Below the pieces are notes generated by a model. That model was not told the origin of the DNA and made no database searches. It saw nothing but the letters and a program-made list of their open reading frames with translations. A DNA stretch of 45,654 nt, taken from Alphaproteobacteria bacterium. Its GTDB lineage: Bacteria; Pseudomonadota; Alphaproteobacteria; UBA2136; JAPPOO01. Made by a program: the position numbers and the translations under genes. The DNA lies in NCBI GenBank assembly GCA_028817875.1, contig JAPPOO010000053.1, positions 1-45,654 of the forward strand, written 5' to 3'. Every line of letters begins with the position of its first letter. Positions within the stretch are counted from its first letter, which is position 1. Of this stretch, positions 1 through 7,049 are shown piece after piece.

Positions 1-31
1 CATACATTATTTTTTAAATATGGAGAGGAGT

Positions 32-382
32 ATGAACCCTGAATTCTTAATGTTAGCAATGCTTGCTGTATTTTTTATAGCCTTTATACTACCAGAAATT
101 GTAAATAACTTTCGTGAAGCAGCTGACTCAAAAGAAATACTGAGAGCCATTGCTGAAATTGTTTTAGAAGACGAAACTAGCGCCCGCCAAGCAACAAAAC
201 TAGCTATTGTTATTTGGGTGAATAATAAAAGAAGAGGGGACGGTAAAGAAGCGTTTTCGAATTCTCACATCGATGCTCTGCTAAAACAGCTTGCAAACCA
301 AGGAGACGTAGAAATAGTAGCTGGTGCCCAGTATAATGATGAATACACGCTAACTAGGCAAGGGGTGGCACGCATTTGCTAA
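32..382 (+). CDS. Small membrane-anchored hypothetical protein
   Basis: I do not recognise this 116-residue protein. Residues 4-22 are a strongly hydrophobic segment that should anchor the N-terminus in the membrane. The rest is soluble and mostly helical by eye, and the last 45 residues (from HIDALLKQLANQG to the Thr/Arg-rich end) have the helix-helix-hairpin look of a winged-helix fold, which is a guess. The ATG at 32 is preferred over the in-frame ATG at 20 because GGAGAGG (22-28) sits at ribosome-binding distance from it. A bidirectional terminator follows at 400-431. Confidence 0.6.
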   Translation: MNPEFLMLAMLAVFFIAFILPEIVNNFREAADSKEILRAIAEIVLEDETSARQATKLAIVIWVNNKRRGDGKEAFSNSHIDALLKQLANQGDVEIVAGAQYNDEYTLTRQGVARIC

Positions 383-399
383 CAAACGAAACTCAACGT

Positions 400-431
400 A
401 AAAAGACCTTTGTGAATGCAGGGGTCTTTTT
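400..431. terminator. Bidirectional intrinsic terminator
   Basis: A 9-bp perfect stem (400-408 with 423-431) begins with an A-run and ends with a T-run, so it can terminate both the upstream plus-strand gene and rmuC arriving from the other side. It overlaps the last two bases of the rmuC stop codon. Confidence 0.85.
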
Positions 432-1620
432 AGTTTTTAGCACCTTCTATAATTTTAAGGTGGTTGGTAGGTAAGTTTTCCGTTTGGCGGAGTGCCTGCA
501 TTTTTTGAATCGGTCTTTCTAACATATTGCGACGAGTGGTCGTCAGCTTTTGGAACTCTTGCTGGCTGCTGTCTATCTTTCCACCCAGTTTTTCCATCGC
601 CTCGCAGAATTTATCCCATTGGCCATGAAAGTCATTCAAAAGGTCTAAAATTTGGCCTGCGGTGCGCTCTAAATGGAAGTTATCAACCGCTTGACGAATC
701 ACTGCCAAAATGGCGTAGAGCGTCACAGGCGAGCACAAAATCACCTTATCCTTCATCGCATCATCCAGCAGGGCGCGGTCTTGCTCATGTAAAAAGGTAT
801 AAACCTGTTCATTCGGAATAAACACCAGCACATAATCTAACGTATCAGCACCTTCCGCATAACCACGCTTGGCGGCTTCCTTCACGCGGGCGCGGGCGTC
901 TTTCAAAAACTGTTTTAGGAATTTCTCTTTATCGGTCGGGGTATCTGCGTCCAACCAAAGCAGGTAATTCTCCAGCGGGAATTTTACATCCATATGCACA
1001 ACGCGCTCTTGCGGCATATAAAAGGTGTAGTCGGGGCGGGTGGTTGTTTCCGCATCGCTTTTTGTAAGCTGCTTTTGGTAGTTGATGCCCTCCACAAAGC
1101 CCGCAAGGCGCAGCACGTCCTCTGCCATACGGTCTCCCCATTGGCCGCGCACACGGCTGTTGGCCAACGCAGCCTGTAGGGAGGACGTGGTATTCGTCAG
1201 CCGTTTTGTTTCATCGGCCGCCAGCGTAATTTGTTGGGTGAGGACATCAAACTTGGCCTTACGGTCTTTCTCAATGGTTTGTACCATGTCCTGCACTTTG
1301 TTGAGTTCGCTTTTCATGCCTTGCAGGGTTTGGTCAATCAGAGACTTCTTGCCATCCATCTCCTTGCTATTCGCTTGAGTTTGCTGACCCAACTTGGTTT
1401 CTGCGACTTTCAAAAACTCCTCAGTAGATTTAGACAAAGCCTCTAACGACAGAGCAGAGAAGCTTTCCCGCATTTGAGCGAGCAGGGCATCCGTCTCCTG
1501 CTGTTTTTGTTGGGTCATACTTTTATGGAGGGCTGTTACGTCTCGCACCCTCCAAAAACCAATGCCCAAGCCAATAATAAGCCCTAAAACCAAACCAATA
1601 ACTAAAAATAAAACATCCAT
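430..1620 (-). CDS. rmuC: DNA recombination protein RmuC
   Basis: RmuC-family protein of 396 residues. Residues 3-23 form one N-terminal membrane helix, residues 30-150 are a long Gln/Lys/Glu-rich coiled coil, and the rest is the RmuC domain, a nuclease-like fold. Diagnostic stretches are RVRGQWGDRMAEDVLRLAG, a HMDVKFPLENY strand and CSPVTLYAILAVIRQA. In E. coli, loss of RmuC raises recombination at inverted repeats; its biochemical activity is not settled. The gene stands alone. The strong promoter at 1656-1683 fires in the opposite direction just upstream of its start. Confidence 0.93.
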   Translation of the reverse strand: MDVLFLVIGLVLGLIIGLGIGFWRVRDVTALHKSMTQQKQQETDALLAQMRESFSALSLEALSKSTEEFLKVAETKLGQQTQANSKEMDGKKSLIDQTLQGMKSELNKVQDMVQTIEKDRKAKFDVLTQQITLAADETKRLTNTTSSLQAALANSRVRGQWGDRMAEDVLRLAGFVEGINYQKQLTKSDAETTTRPDYTFYMPQERVVHMDVKFPLENYLLWLDADTPTDKEKFLKQFLKDARARVKEAAKRGYAEGADTLDYVLVFIPNEQVYTFLHEQDRALLDDAMKDKVILCSPVTLYAILAVIRQAVDNFHLERTAGQILDLLNDFHGQWDKFCEAMEKLGGKIDSSQQEFQKLTTTRRNMLERPIQKMQALRQTENLPTNHLKIIEGAKN

Positions 1621-1655
1621 AATTAAAAAATATCATAAAAACCCTAAAAGAGGGC

Positions 1656-1683
1656 TTGAAAATTTTTCGTATACGATTATATT
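1656..1683 (+). promoter_or_regulatory. Sigma70-type promoter, copy 1 of a 23-base repeat
   Basis: TTGAAA (1656-1661), a 16-base spacer and TATATT (1678-1683) form a strong promoter consensus. The spacer contains the 10-base palindrome TCGTATACGA (1667-1676). Bases 1665-1687 are identical to 2201-2223, so the palindrome, -10 and start region are duplicated ahead of two different structured segments. Confidence 0.7.
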
Positions 1684-1689
1684 GAGGGA

Positions 1690-2135
1690 ATAACCGCTGG
1701 CCCTACCCTTAACTACCCCGTTAGGCAGGCCAGCATTACCTAAATTTTTTCAATGGAAGCGAGGTTTCAGAAGATGGAGACACCCGACTAGAAATAGTTT
1801 TGGGATTTCCGCAAGAAAACTGCCCCGCAAGGGGTTAGATATTTCCCCTAAGATACGGGGATGGCTTATAGGGACAAATAATTGGATGCGCAGTGCACGG
1901 CGCAGTTGGTAAATTGGTAGCCAACTAGACCTCCGCATGGTCAAACCAAACCAGAGCACCTACAAATGCTATAGCTAAAGACGCTGGGAGTTACCATTCT
2001 CCCTTGTGAAATAAACAGAAATGGCGTGTGGCAGGGGATTTAATCCCCTAGGGAACGACACACCCTCCCTTTGACGGGCTGCTAGTGTTTGTGTAAAAGC
2101 AAACCAGCAGCCCGCATCGTATTTATACGGCCTTC
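1690..2135 (+). ncRNA. Candidate structured non-coding RNA 1
   Basis: No credible protein reads through this stretch in any frame, but on the plus strand it is dense in hairpins: 1696-1702/1728-1734 (7 bp), 1823-1834 (CCCC, GCAA tetraloop, GGGG), 1845-1848/1857-1860, GGGAG/CTCCC near 1986-2002, a GTGTG/CACAC stem (2026-2030/2059-2063) enclosing an 8-bp hairpin (2033-2040/2042-2049), and a 9+5 bp terminal hairpin (2075-2091/2100-2114). A strong promoter ends 6 bases upstream. I searched by eye for rnpB, tmRNA, 4.5S and 6S signatures and found none. The 3' end is uncertain because no T-run follows the last hairpin. Confidence 0.5.
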
Positions 2136-2191
2136 ATTTTGCCCCTATGAGGTATTTTTTTGAAAAAAGTGAAAAAAATTTAAAAAAGGGG

Positions 2192-2219
2192 TTGCAATTG
2201 TTTCGTATACGATTATATT
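2192..2219 (+). promoter_or_regulatory. Sigma70-type promoter, copy 2 of the 23-base repeat
   Basis: TTGCAA (2192-2197), a 16-base spacer and TATATT (2214-2219). Bases 2201-2223 match 1665-1687 exactly, including the TCGTATACGA palindrome in the spacer (2203-2212). The -35 hexamer differs by one base between copies, and the bases between -35 and the repeat differ slightly, so the conserved block is centred on the palindrome and -10. Confidence 0.7.
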
Positions 2220-2423
2220 GAGGATATAAAGAACAGGAGAAACAGACCGCCTGTCCCAAAATTACTAAAAAAATGGTCTGACATCTTATTATTCGGTTTG
2301 ATAATGGAGGTGCCTAAAAGGTAATCGTCAGAAAATCAAAAATTTCGAGCACAGCTCGTAAAAAATAGTTGATCAATATTTAGAACGAACTACCAAAGAA
2401 ACCACCATAACTATGGAGCGCGA

Positions 2424-2477
2424 ATGAAGAAATTTGCAAAGGGTACTGCCCTCAAAAATAATTTTATTGCAAACTGA
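2424..2477 (+). CDS. Possible 17-residue peptide inside candidate RNA 2
   Basis: ATG at 2424 is preceded by GGAG (2415-2418) at a 5-base spacing and opens a 17-codon frame ending in TGA. The peptide MKKFAKGTALKNNFIAN is basic and has no clear membrane segment. A frame this short is weak evidence by itself. The Shine-Dalgarno placement and location between a promoter and a terminator are the only reasons to list it. Confidence 0.25.
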   Translation: MKKFAKGTALKNNFIAN

Positions 2478-2560
2478 AAAACTGAAGCCGGCGGCGGGGT
2501 GTAAAGGCCTCAAAGGTATGCCCCATACCTTAGCCAATTAGAAATTTAAAAAAGGGGACG

Positions 2561-2602
2561 AAAGGGAGCGAACATTTATGTTTGGCTCCTTTTTTGTTTT
2601 TT
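2561..2602 (+). terminator. Intrinsic terminator of candidate RNA 2
   Basis: A 9-bp outer stem (2561-2569 with 2585-2593, one G-T pair) and a 5-bp inner stem (2571-2575/2578-2582) are followed by T-runs up to 2602. Confidence 0.8.
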
Positions 2603-2673
2603 AGGGGTTGAAAAGAAAGATAACTAAACATACATTACAGATACTAATAGGTGAAGTCATCGTTCCAAAAACA

Positions 2674-2750
2674 ATGCTTCAGCACCGGAAGCATCTGACT
2701 TTGCTTGTTACGTTTCATTTTATCCCTTGAGCGCCTCCTTTTAGGGGGCG
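2674..2750. terminator. Two hairpins after the YgjV-like gene
   Basis: A perfect 7-bp hairpin (2674-2680/2688-2694) and a GC-rich 7-bp hairpin (2732-2738/2744-2750, one G-T pair) lie just beyond the end of the minus-strand gene at 2760. The second is the likelier transcription stop, though T-runs are short in both directions. Confidence 0.45.
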
Positions 2751-2759
2751 TTCTTGCGT

Positions 2760-3296
2760 TTAAGCAGCCGCAAATTTAACTTTGTGTTTAAAAAAGGCGG
2801 CAACCGCAGGCCAGTTAGCGTATTTCAACATAGTGATAGCACTGACGCTGACAATCACACCCGTAGACAGCATGATGGGCGCAGAATCAATAAACCAGCC
2901 GTAGAAAATCCAAAGTCCGTTACCAAGCATCATATACCAGCGGAAACACCAAAAATCGTCTCGACCCAAGCGAGCAAGGCCAGAGCAGCTATTACCCAAC
3001 GTTGCCAGTAGCTCCAATGGATTTGCTAGCGTAAACAAGGTGATAACCCATAACGCTGCCACATAGCCGCCTACCAGTTTTTTTAGGTGTTTTTCAGAAA
3101 CTCTTAAAGCCAATAAGGTTAATCCTACAGAAAACAAGCTATAAAAGGCTGTAGCAGGAGAACCGCTAAGCAAGCAATATGTAGCAAGGCATCCGCTAGC
3201 GGAAACGCTAGTAATAAGGCTAAGGCGTGGGTGGTAAAATGCAAAAGCAAGTCCGAACAGCAAAGCCGACGCGTACCCAAGTATTTCCACAGACAT
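2760..3296 (-). CDS. YgjV-like inner-membrane protein
   Basis: Integral membrane protein of 178 residues with about six hydrophobic helices. A conserved-looking segment, RWYMMLGNGLWIFYGW, lies near residues 119-134. Length and the aromatic GN-x-LW-x-x-YG motif fit the Imp-YgjV family of inner-membrane proteins of unknown function. That assignment is by resemblance. The gene is monocistronic. No ribosome-binding site precedes the ATG, and a TATACA hexamer ends six bases before it, so the message may be leaderless. Confidence 0.55.
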   Translation of the reverse strand: MSVEILGYASALLFGLAFAFYHPRLSLITSVSASGCLATYCLLSGSPATAFYSLFSVGLTLLALRVSEKHLKKLVGGYVAALWVITLFTLANPLELLATLGNSCSGLARLGRDDFWCFRWYMMLGNGLWIFYGWFIDSAPIMLSTGVIVSVSAITMLKYANWPAVAAFFKHKVKFAAA

Positions 3297-3302
3297 TATT
3301 TT

Positions 3303-3308
3303 TGTATA
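3303..3308 (-). promoter_or_regulatory. Possible -10 element of a leaderless message
   Basis: On the minus strand TATACA ends six bases before the ATG at 3296, which would put the transcription start at or next to the start codon. It overlaps a GTATAC hexamer (3304-3309). I see no good -35 box. Confidence 0.3.
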
Positions 3309-3401
3309 CCTTATTGTTTCTTGCTTCTTATAGAGAGTACAGCTAGACTGCGCGCTATATTGACTGACAGGTAAAAATCCAACTAAAAAGAAACCGCCGA
3401 G

Positions 3402-3947
3402 ATGAAATATTTGTTAATGACCTTATTAGGAGTATTTATGATGACTGAAGCCCAAGCTATGGACCTAGAAAACACCCTGTACCTAGAACTAAAAGACGGT
3501 ACAGTAACAATTGAAATGTTCCCAGAAGCTGCCCCAAATCACGTAGCACGCATTAAAGAATTAACACGGGAAGGGTACTACAACGGTAAGCTTTGGCACC
3601 GTGTAATTGGTGGCTTTATGGCACAAACAGGTAGCCCGAAAGGGAACGGCATTGGCGGTTCAGACAAGCCAGATTTAGAAGCCGAATTTAACGATATTAA
3701 ACACGAACGCGGTATTGTTTCTATGGCGCGTACAAACAACCCAGATAGCGCAAATGCTCAGTTTTTCATTATGCTGGCACCGTCCCGCCACTTAGATGGC
3801 CAGTACACCGTATGGGGCCGTGTGGTTGACGGTATGGACTTGGTGGACAACATCAAAAAAGGTGACCAGTACGACAACGGTAGCGTAACTGACCCTGACG
3901 AGATTGTGTCTATGAAGGTTGCGGCGGACGCGCAGTCAGAGCAGTAA
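3402..3947 (+). CDS. Periplasmic cyclophilin-type peptidyl-prolyl isomerase
   Basis: Cyclophilin of 181 residues that should catalyse cis-trans isomerisation of X-Pro bonds in exported proteins. Residues 1-19 look like a signal peptide ending at AQA. The core shows LWHRVIGGFMAQTG (catalytic Arg, Phe, Gln cluster), the RGIVSMAR strand and NAQFFIMLAPSRHLDGQ, all hallmark cyclophilin blocks. It resembles PpiA/PpiB more than large PPIases. The sugar-island dehydratase follows 16 bases later on the same strand, so the two may be cotranscribed, but nothing suggests a functional link. Confidence 0.92.
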   Translation: MKYLLMTLLGVFMMTEAQAMDLENTLYLELKDGTVTIEMFPEAAPNHVARIKELTREGYYNGKLWHRVIGGFMAQTGSPKGNGIGGSDKPDLEAEFNDIKHERGIVSMARTNNPDSANAQFFIMLAPSRHLDGQYTVWGRVVDGMDLVDNIKKGDQYDNGSVTDPDEIVSMKVAADAQSEQ

Positions 3948-3963
3948 GGAAAGAAGCACGAGA

Positions 3964-5250
3964 ATGACAACAGCACTTCAAAACGTTCAACAAGCGATAG
4001 AAGGGTACTACCAAGAAAACCCTGCCTATAAGTTTGATGCGAGCAACCCGATTGTACGTTTGCATGAGCCAACCTTTGGCGCGGCAGAAACATTTGCAGC
4101 GACAGAAACCATGCTCTCCACATTTGTAACAATGGGGAAAAAGGTAAAGGCGTTTGAAAAGAAATACGCCGAGGTTGAAGGCTTCAAATACGCGTTGATG
4201 AACAACTCAGGCTCTTCCGCTAACTTGTTAGCAATTGCTGCGTTATGCTCACCATTGACGCAGGACGGCCTAAAAGCAGGGGATGAAGTGTTGGTGCCTG
4301 CGTTGTCTTGGTCTACAACCATTTGGCCATTGCTACAGCACGGCCTTGTTCCTGTGTTTATCGATTGTGATTTGGAAACGCTGAACATGGATTTAGCACA
4401 GGCTGAAGCTGCAATTACCAGCAAAACACGCGCCATCATGCCTATCCACACTTACGGTAACCCATGCGATATAGATACTATGATGGATTTGGTTAACAAG
4501 CATAATCTTATCCTCATTGAAGACTCTTGCGAAACCATGGGCGGCCGCTACAAAGGCAAGGCAACAGGTAGTTTTGGCCGTGTAGGAACATTCAGTACCT
4601 ACTTCTCTCACCACATTACAACGCTAGAAGGCGGTATTTGCGTAACGGAAGATTTTGATTTATTGGAAGTTATGCGTGTACAGCGAGCGCATGGTTGGTC
4701 TCGAGAAGGGGAAAAGCACGCGGAATACGTGGCTGCCAACCCAACTATTGACCCTCGGTTTATTTTTGTGGATACGGGGTATAACCTCCGCCCAACTGAA
4801 GTTCAGGCCGCGATGGGTTTGATTCAGATTGATAAACTGGCTAGCATTAACAAACGTCGCCAACGGGCTGCCGAGCAATACAAGACTCGTTTTGCCCAAT
4901 ACAGCAACTGGCTGCATATTCAAAAATCAACTGAAGGGGCAGAGCATGTATGGTTTGGCCTACCGATTATTTTGGATGAAAGCGCACCATTTGAACTGAA
5001 GGAAATCACACAGTTCATTCAGAGCAAAAACATTGAAACACGCCCTGTAATTGCAGGGAACATGACACGTCACCCTGTGATGAAAGGGAAGACGTGGCGT
5101 CAGCATGGTGAGCTACCAAATGCGGATGTTGTAATGAGCCGCGGTTTTGCGCTGCCATGCCACCACGATGTGTGTGAAGACGCATGTACGTATGTGTGCG
5201 ATGTTGTTGACCAGTTTATGGCGCAATACACGGCAACGGCTGCTGCGTAG
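3964..5250 (+). CDS. ColD-type PLP/PMP-dependent sugar 3-dehydratase
   Basis: DegT/DnrJ/EryC1-fold protein of 428 residues. Seen: NNSGSSANLLAI (cofactor phosphate region), ED at residues 186-187 (pyridine-N Asp) and SHHITTLEGG at 215-224. In aminotransferases of this fold a Lys sits where His217 is here. ColD (GDP-4-keto-6-deoxymannose 3-dehydratase) and RfbH use His instead and remove the C3 hydroxyl. The Cys motif that binds the [2Fe-2S] cluster in RfbH is absent from the matching region, so ColD, which acts on a GDP sugar, is the closer model. The C-terminus has four clustered Cys (CHHDVCEDACTYVC). AAGGAAAG before the ATG at 3964 fixes the start over the in-frame codon at 3919. Confidence 0.85.
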   Translation: MTTALQNVQQAIEGYYQENPAYKFDASNPIVRLHEPTFGAAETFAATETMLSTFVTMGKKVKAFEKKYAEVEGFKYALMNNSGSSANLLAIAALCSPLTQDGLKAGDEVLVPALSWSTTIWPLLQHGLVPVFIDCDLETLNMDLAQAEAAITSKTRAIMPIHTYGNPCDIDTMMDLVNKHNLILIEDSCETMGGRYKGKATGSFGRVGTFSTYFSHHITTLEGGICVTEDFDLLEVMRVQRAHGWSREGEKHAEYVAANPTIDPRFIFVDTGYNLRPTEVQAAMGLIQIDKLASINKRRQRAAEQYKTRFAQYSNWLHIQKSTEGAEHVWFGLPIILDESAPFELKEITQFIQSKNIETRPVIAGNMTRHPVMKGKTWRQHGELPNADVVMSRGFALPCHHDVCEDACTYVCDVVDQFMAQYTATAAA

Positions 5251-5265
5251 ACCGAAAACAGCTAT

Positions 5266-5295
5266 AAAAAAGAGCCTTTTAAAAGGCTCTTTTTT
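5266..5295. terminator. Bidirectional intrinsic terminator
   Basis: A 30-base perfect palindrome with A-run, GAGCC/GGCTC core and T-run lies between the convergent dehydratase (plus) and SDR operon (minus) and can stop both. Confidence 0.9.
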
Positions 5296-5310
5296 AGTAC
5301 GTGAAGAAAC

Positions 5311-6027
5311 TTAAGCGAGGTGATTTTTAACAAAAGCTTGTGCAAGTGGTAACGCTTCTTCCTTTAAAGAAGGTAGTAAAGCCACAGCTTCGGCACTAGG
5401 CTCTACATCTGCCGTTGTGTAGGCATAACCACCCCATTGTGGTTGGGTGGAAAGGCTGTCCGCTGCTTCCGACAGCGTAAAGCAAGAGCGTTTGACAACC
5501 CATGTTCCCGTACTGTTTGCTGCGGTGGCTTTTTCAATCAATGCGGCAATGTCCTGATAGTTCAGGTACGTAAATGTAGAGTTTGCCGCTAAGCTGAATG
5601 GCCCCGTTTCACCTTTTAAAACACGTACAGCCTGCCCTTGGCGCATGTGCGTACCAAACAATAAACCTGGGCGCAAAATAAGCGGGTTAGTGGCTTTTTG
5701 TTGAACCAGCTCTTCCACCTGTAGCTTGCTTTTCGCGTAAGCATTCAATTCAGGTGCCAGTACATCAACCGAGGAAATAAAAACAAAGTGCTCATGCGGC
5801 AAAGCCAGAAGCGTTTCCGCCAGTTTAAGGTTTTGAGCGTAGTAATCTTCCTCAGTCATGCCTTCGGGAACATTTCCACTAAAAGCACAGTGGATAATGG
5901 TTGAGTAACCTCCGTCTGGTATGGTTTCCGCTGGTTGGTTGATAGAGCGATCAAAAGGCGTAGCCTGAAAGTGATCTTTCAGGTACGCCCCCAAGCCGCT
6001 ACTGCTGCCGCTAACCAAAACCGTCAT
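5311..6027 (-). CDS. Short SDR-family sugar reductase/epimerase
   Basis: Extended-SDR-like protein of 238 residues, shorter than the usual 300-330. It has a Gly-rich nucleotide loop (SGSSSGLGAYL, residues 6-16), the FISS segment (Ser85/86) and an intact Tyr97-x-x-x-Lys101 pair in NAYAKSKL. It is the only member of the adjacent SDR trio with the catalytic Tyr in its normal place, so it is a plausible NAD(P)H-dependent ketoreductase finishing the sugar. It is last in the minus-strand run E1 alpha, E1 beta, SDR, SDR, SDR, and its ATG abuts the previous stop (TAAATG). Substrate unknown. Confidence 0.75.
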   Translation of the reverse strand: MTVLVSGSSSGLGAYLKDHFQATPFDRSINQPAETIPDGGYSTIIHCAFSGNVPEGMTEEDYYAQNLKLAETLLALPHEHFVFISSVDVLAPELNAYAKSKLQVEELVQQKATNPLILRPGLLFGTHMRQGQAVRVLKGETGPFSLAANSTFTYLNYQDIAALIEKATAANSTGTWVVKRSCFTLSEAADSLSTQPQWGGYAYTTADVEPSAEAVALLPSLKEEALPLAQAFVKNHLA

Positions 6028-7026
6028 TTAGCTGGCTTTCGGTAGGTGAGCTTTTTCAGTAAAAGCATTGTAACGTGCCGCAGCAACGTCTTTATTTTGC
6101 TTGTACCATTCAATCGTTTCGCGGATGCCGTCTTCCAGCGAAGTTTGGCAAGTAAAGCCATAACCTTCGGAACGGGAAGTATCCATAATACGCTTGGCAT
6201 CACCTTTTGGCTTAGTGACATCCCACTCAATTGTTTTGTCTGTGGCAGCAGCAACGGCTTCCGCAACCTGCTTGATGGTAATACCAGTGCCAGAACCAAG
6301 GTTGATTGGCTCGTTAATGCCTTGTTCAACAGCCAACATCATGCCTCGGGCAACATCACGCGCGTGGATGAAATCTCTGATAGGGGAACCATCACCCCAT
6401 ACGGAAAGAGGGCCTTCTTCTGTAAGAGCGCGGTGAATAAGGGATGGAATAACCATGGCATTTTCAGGGTCAAAGTTATCAAATGGGCCGTACACGTTAG
6501 CAGGGCGCACAATAGAAATTTTGTCCCAACCGTATTCAATGGCGTAGGCTTGCGCTTGAAGCTCACACATCCGCTTGGCCCAACCTGCAAAACGGTCATT
6601 TGGAGACGGGAAAGTTTCCCATACAGAATCTTCCTTAAAGACATCTGCTGGTTGGTATACACCTACAGAGCTTGTGAATAGGTAATTGCTCACCCCTTGG
6701 CGGCGTGCCGCTTCCATCATATTGATAGAGAAGGTAAGCGTTGGAACAAAGAAACTAGCTGGACGTTCCGCCGTCATCCGTGGGGAACCTTTAACACCCG
6801 CGAGGTGGAAAACAATGTCCTGTCCTTGGGCAGCATCCATGCAGTTATCAAAATTACGCAAATCCAATTGTTTGAACGTTGTACCTGCTGGTGTGCGGGC
6901 GGCATCATCCAAACTGGCAACGGTAACATTAGCACCGGCCTCAACCAGCATTTGGCACAACGGCTGTCCAATAAGACCTGTTCCACCAGTTACAAGAACG
7001 TTTTTACCTTGATAGAAACTCATCAT
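6028..7026 (-). CDS. SDR epimerase/dehydratase-like protein, catalytic Tyr replaced by Ala
   Basis: Extended SDR of 332 residues. NAD-binding loop VTGGTGLIG (12-20), HLAG and TSS (118-120) are present, as are the PANVYGPFD and RDFIHARDVA blocks typical of nucleotide-sugar epimerases. In the active site the expected Tyr-Gly-Trp-Ser-Lys reads Ala-Gly-Trp-Ala-Lys (147-151), so the general acid/base Tyr is missing although Lys151 stays. It may use another residue, or act as a lyase, isomerase or pseudoenzyme. CAGGAG precedes two consecutive ATGs, and the start could be 7023. Third gene of the E1-SDR operon, 23 bases after its neighbour. Confidence 0.8.
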   Translation of the reverse strand: MMSFYQGKNVLVTGGTGLIGQPLCQMLVEAGANVTVASLDDAARTPAGTTFKQLDLRNFDNCMDAAQGQDIVFHLAGVKGSPRMTAERPASFFVPTLTFSINMMEAARRQGVSNYLFTSSVGVYQPADVFKEDSVWETFPSPNDRFAGWAKRMCELQAQAYAIEYGWDKISIVRPANVYGPFDNFDPENAMVIPSLIHRALTEEGPLSVWGDGSPIRDFIHARDVARGMMLAVEQGINEPINLGSGTGITIKQVAEAVAAATDKTIEWDVTKPKGDAKRIMDTSRSEGYGFTCQTSLEDGIRETIEWYKQNKDVAAARYNAFTEKAHLPKAS

Positions 7027-7049
7027 TTTTCTCCTGTTTCTTTTAAAAA

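Larger units (their letters stand above)
2226..2602 (+). ncRNA. Candidate structured non-coding RNA 2
   Basis: This transcript-like unit is bounded by a promoter (2192-2219) and an intrinsic terminator (2561-2602), about 370 bases. It has several hairpins: ACAGG/CCTGT near 2233-2256, CGAGC/GCTCG near 2347-2359, and an 8-bp perfect stem 2513-2520/2524-2531 with a CCC loop. Apart from the promoter region it does not look like RNA 1. It also contains a 17-codon reading frame with a ribosome-binding site (2424-2477), so it may be a small mRNA or dual-function RNA rather than purely non-coding. Confidence 0.5.

Noticed and set aside
1888-1960. tRNA-like stretch (GGCGCAGTTGGTA and a GACC/GGTC stem-loop)
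   Set aside because: The anticodon-like loop lacks T at position 33, there is no T-arm, and no acceptor stem pairs.
1690-2135. RNase P RNA, tmRNA or group I intron
   Set aside because: The conserved RNase P GAGGAAAGTCC and ACAGAA...GGCTT strings are absent. No tmRNA tag frame or T-arm is present. A GACTAGAAAT string resembles the group I R element, but there is no matching S element (AGTC) downstream.
3919-3963. N-terminal extension of the ColD-like protein
   Set aside because: It is only the overlap with the cyclophilin gene read in another frame; the ATG at 3964 has a proper ribosome-binding site.
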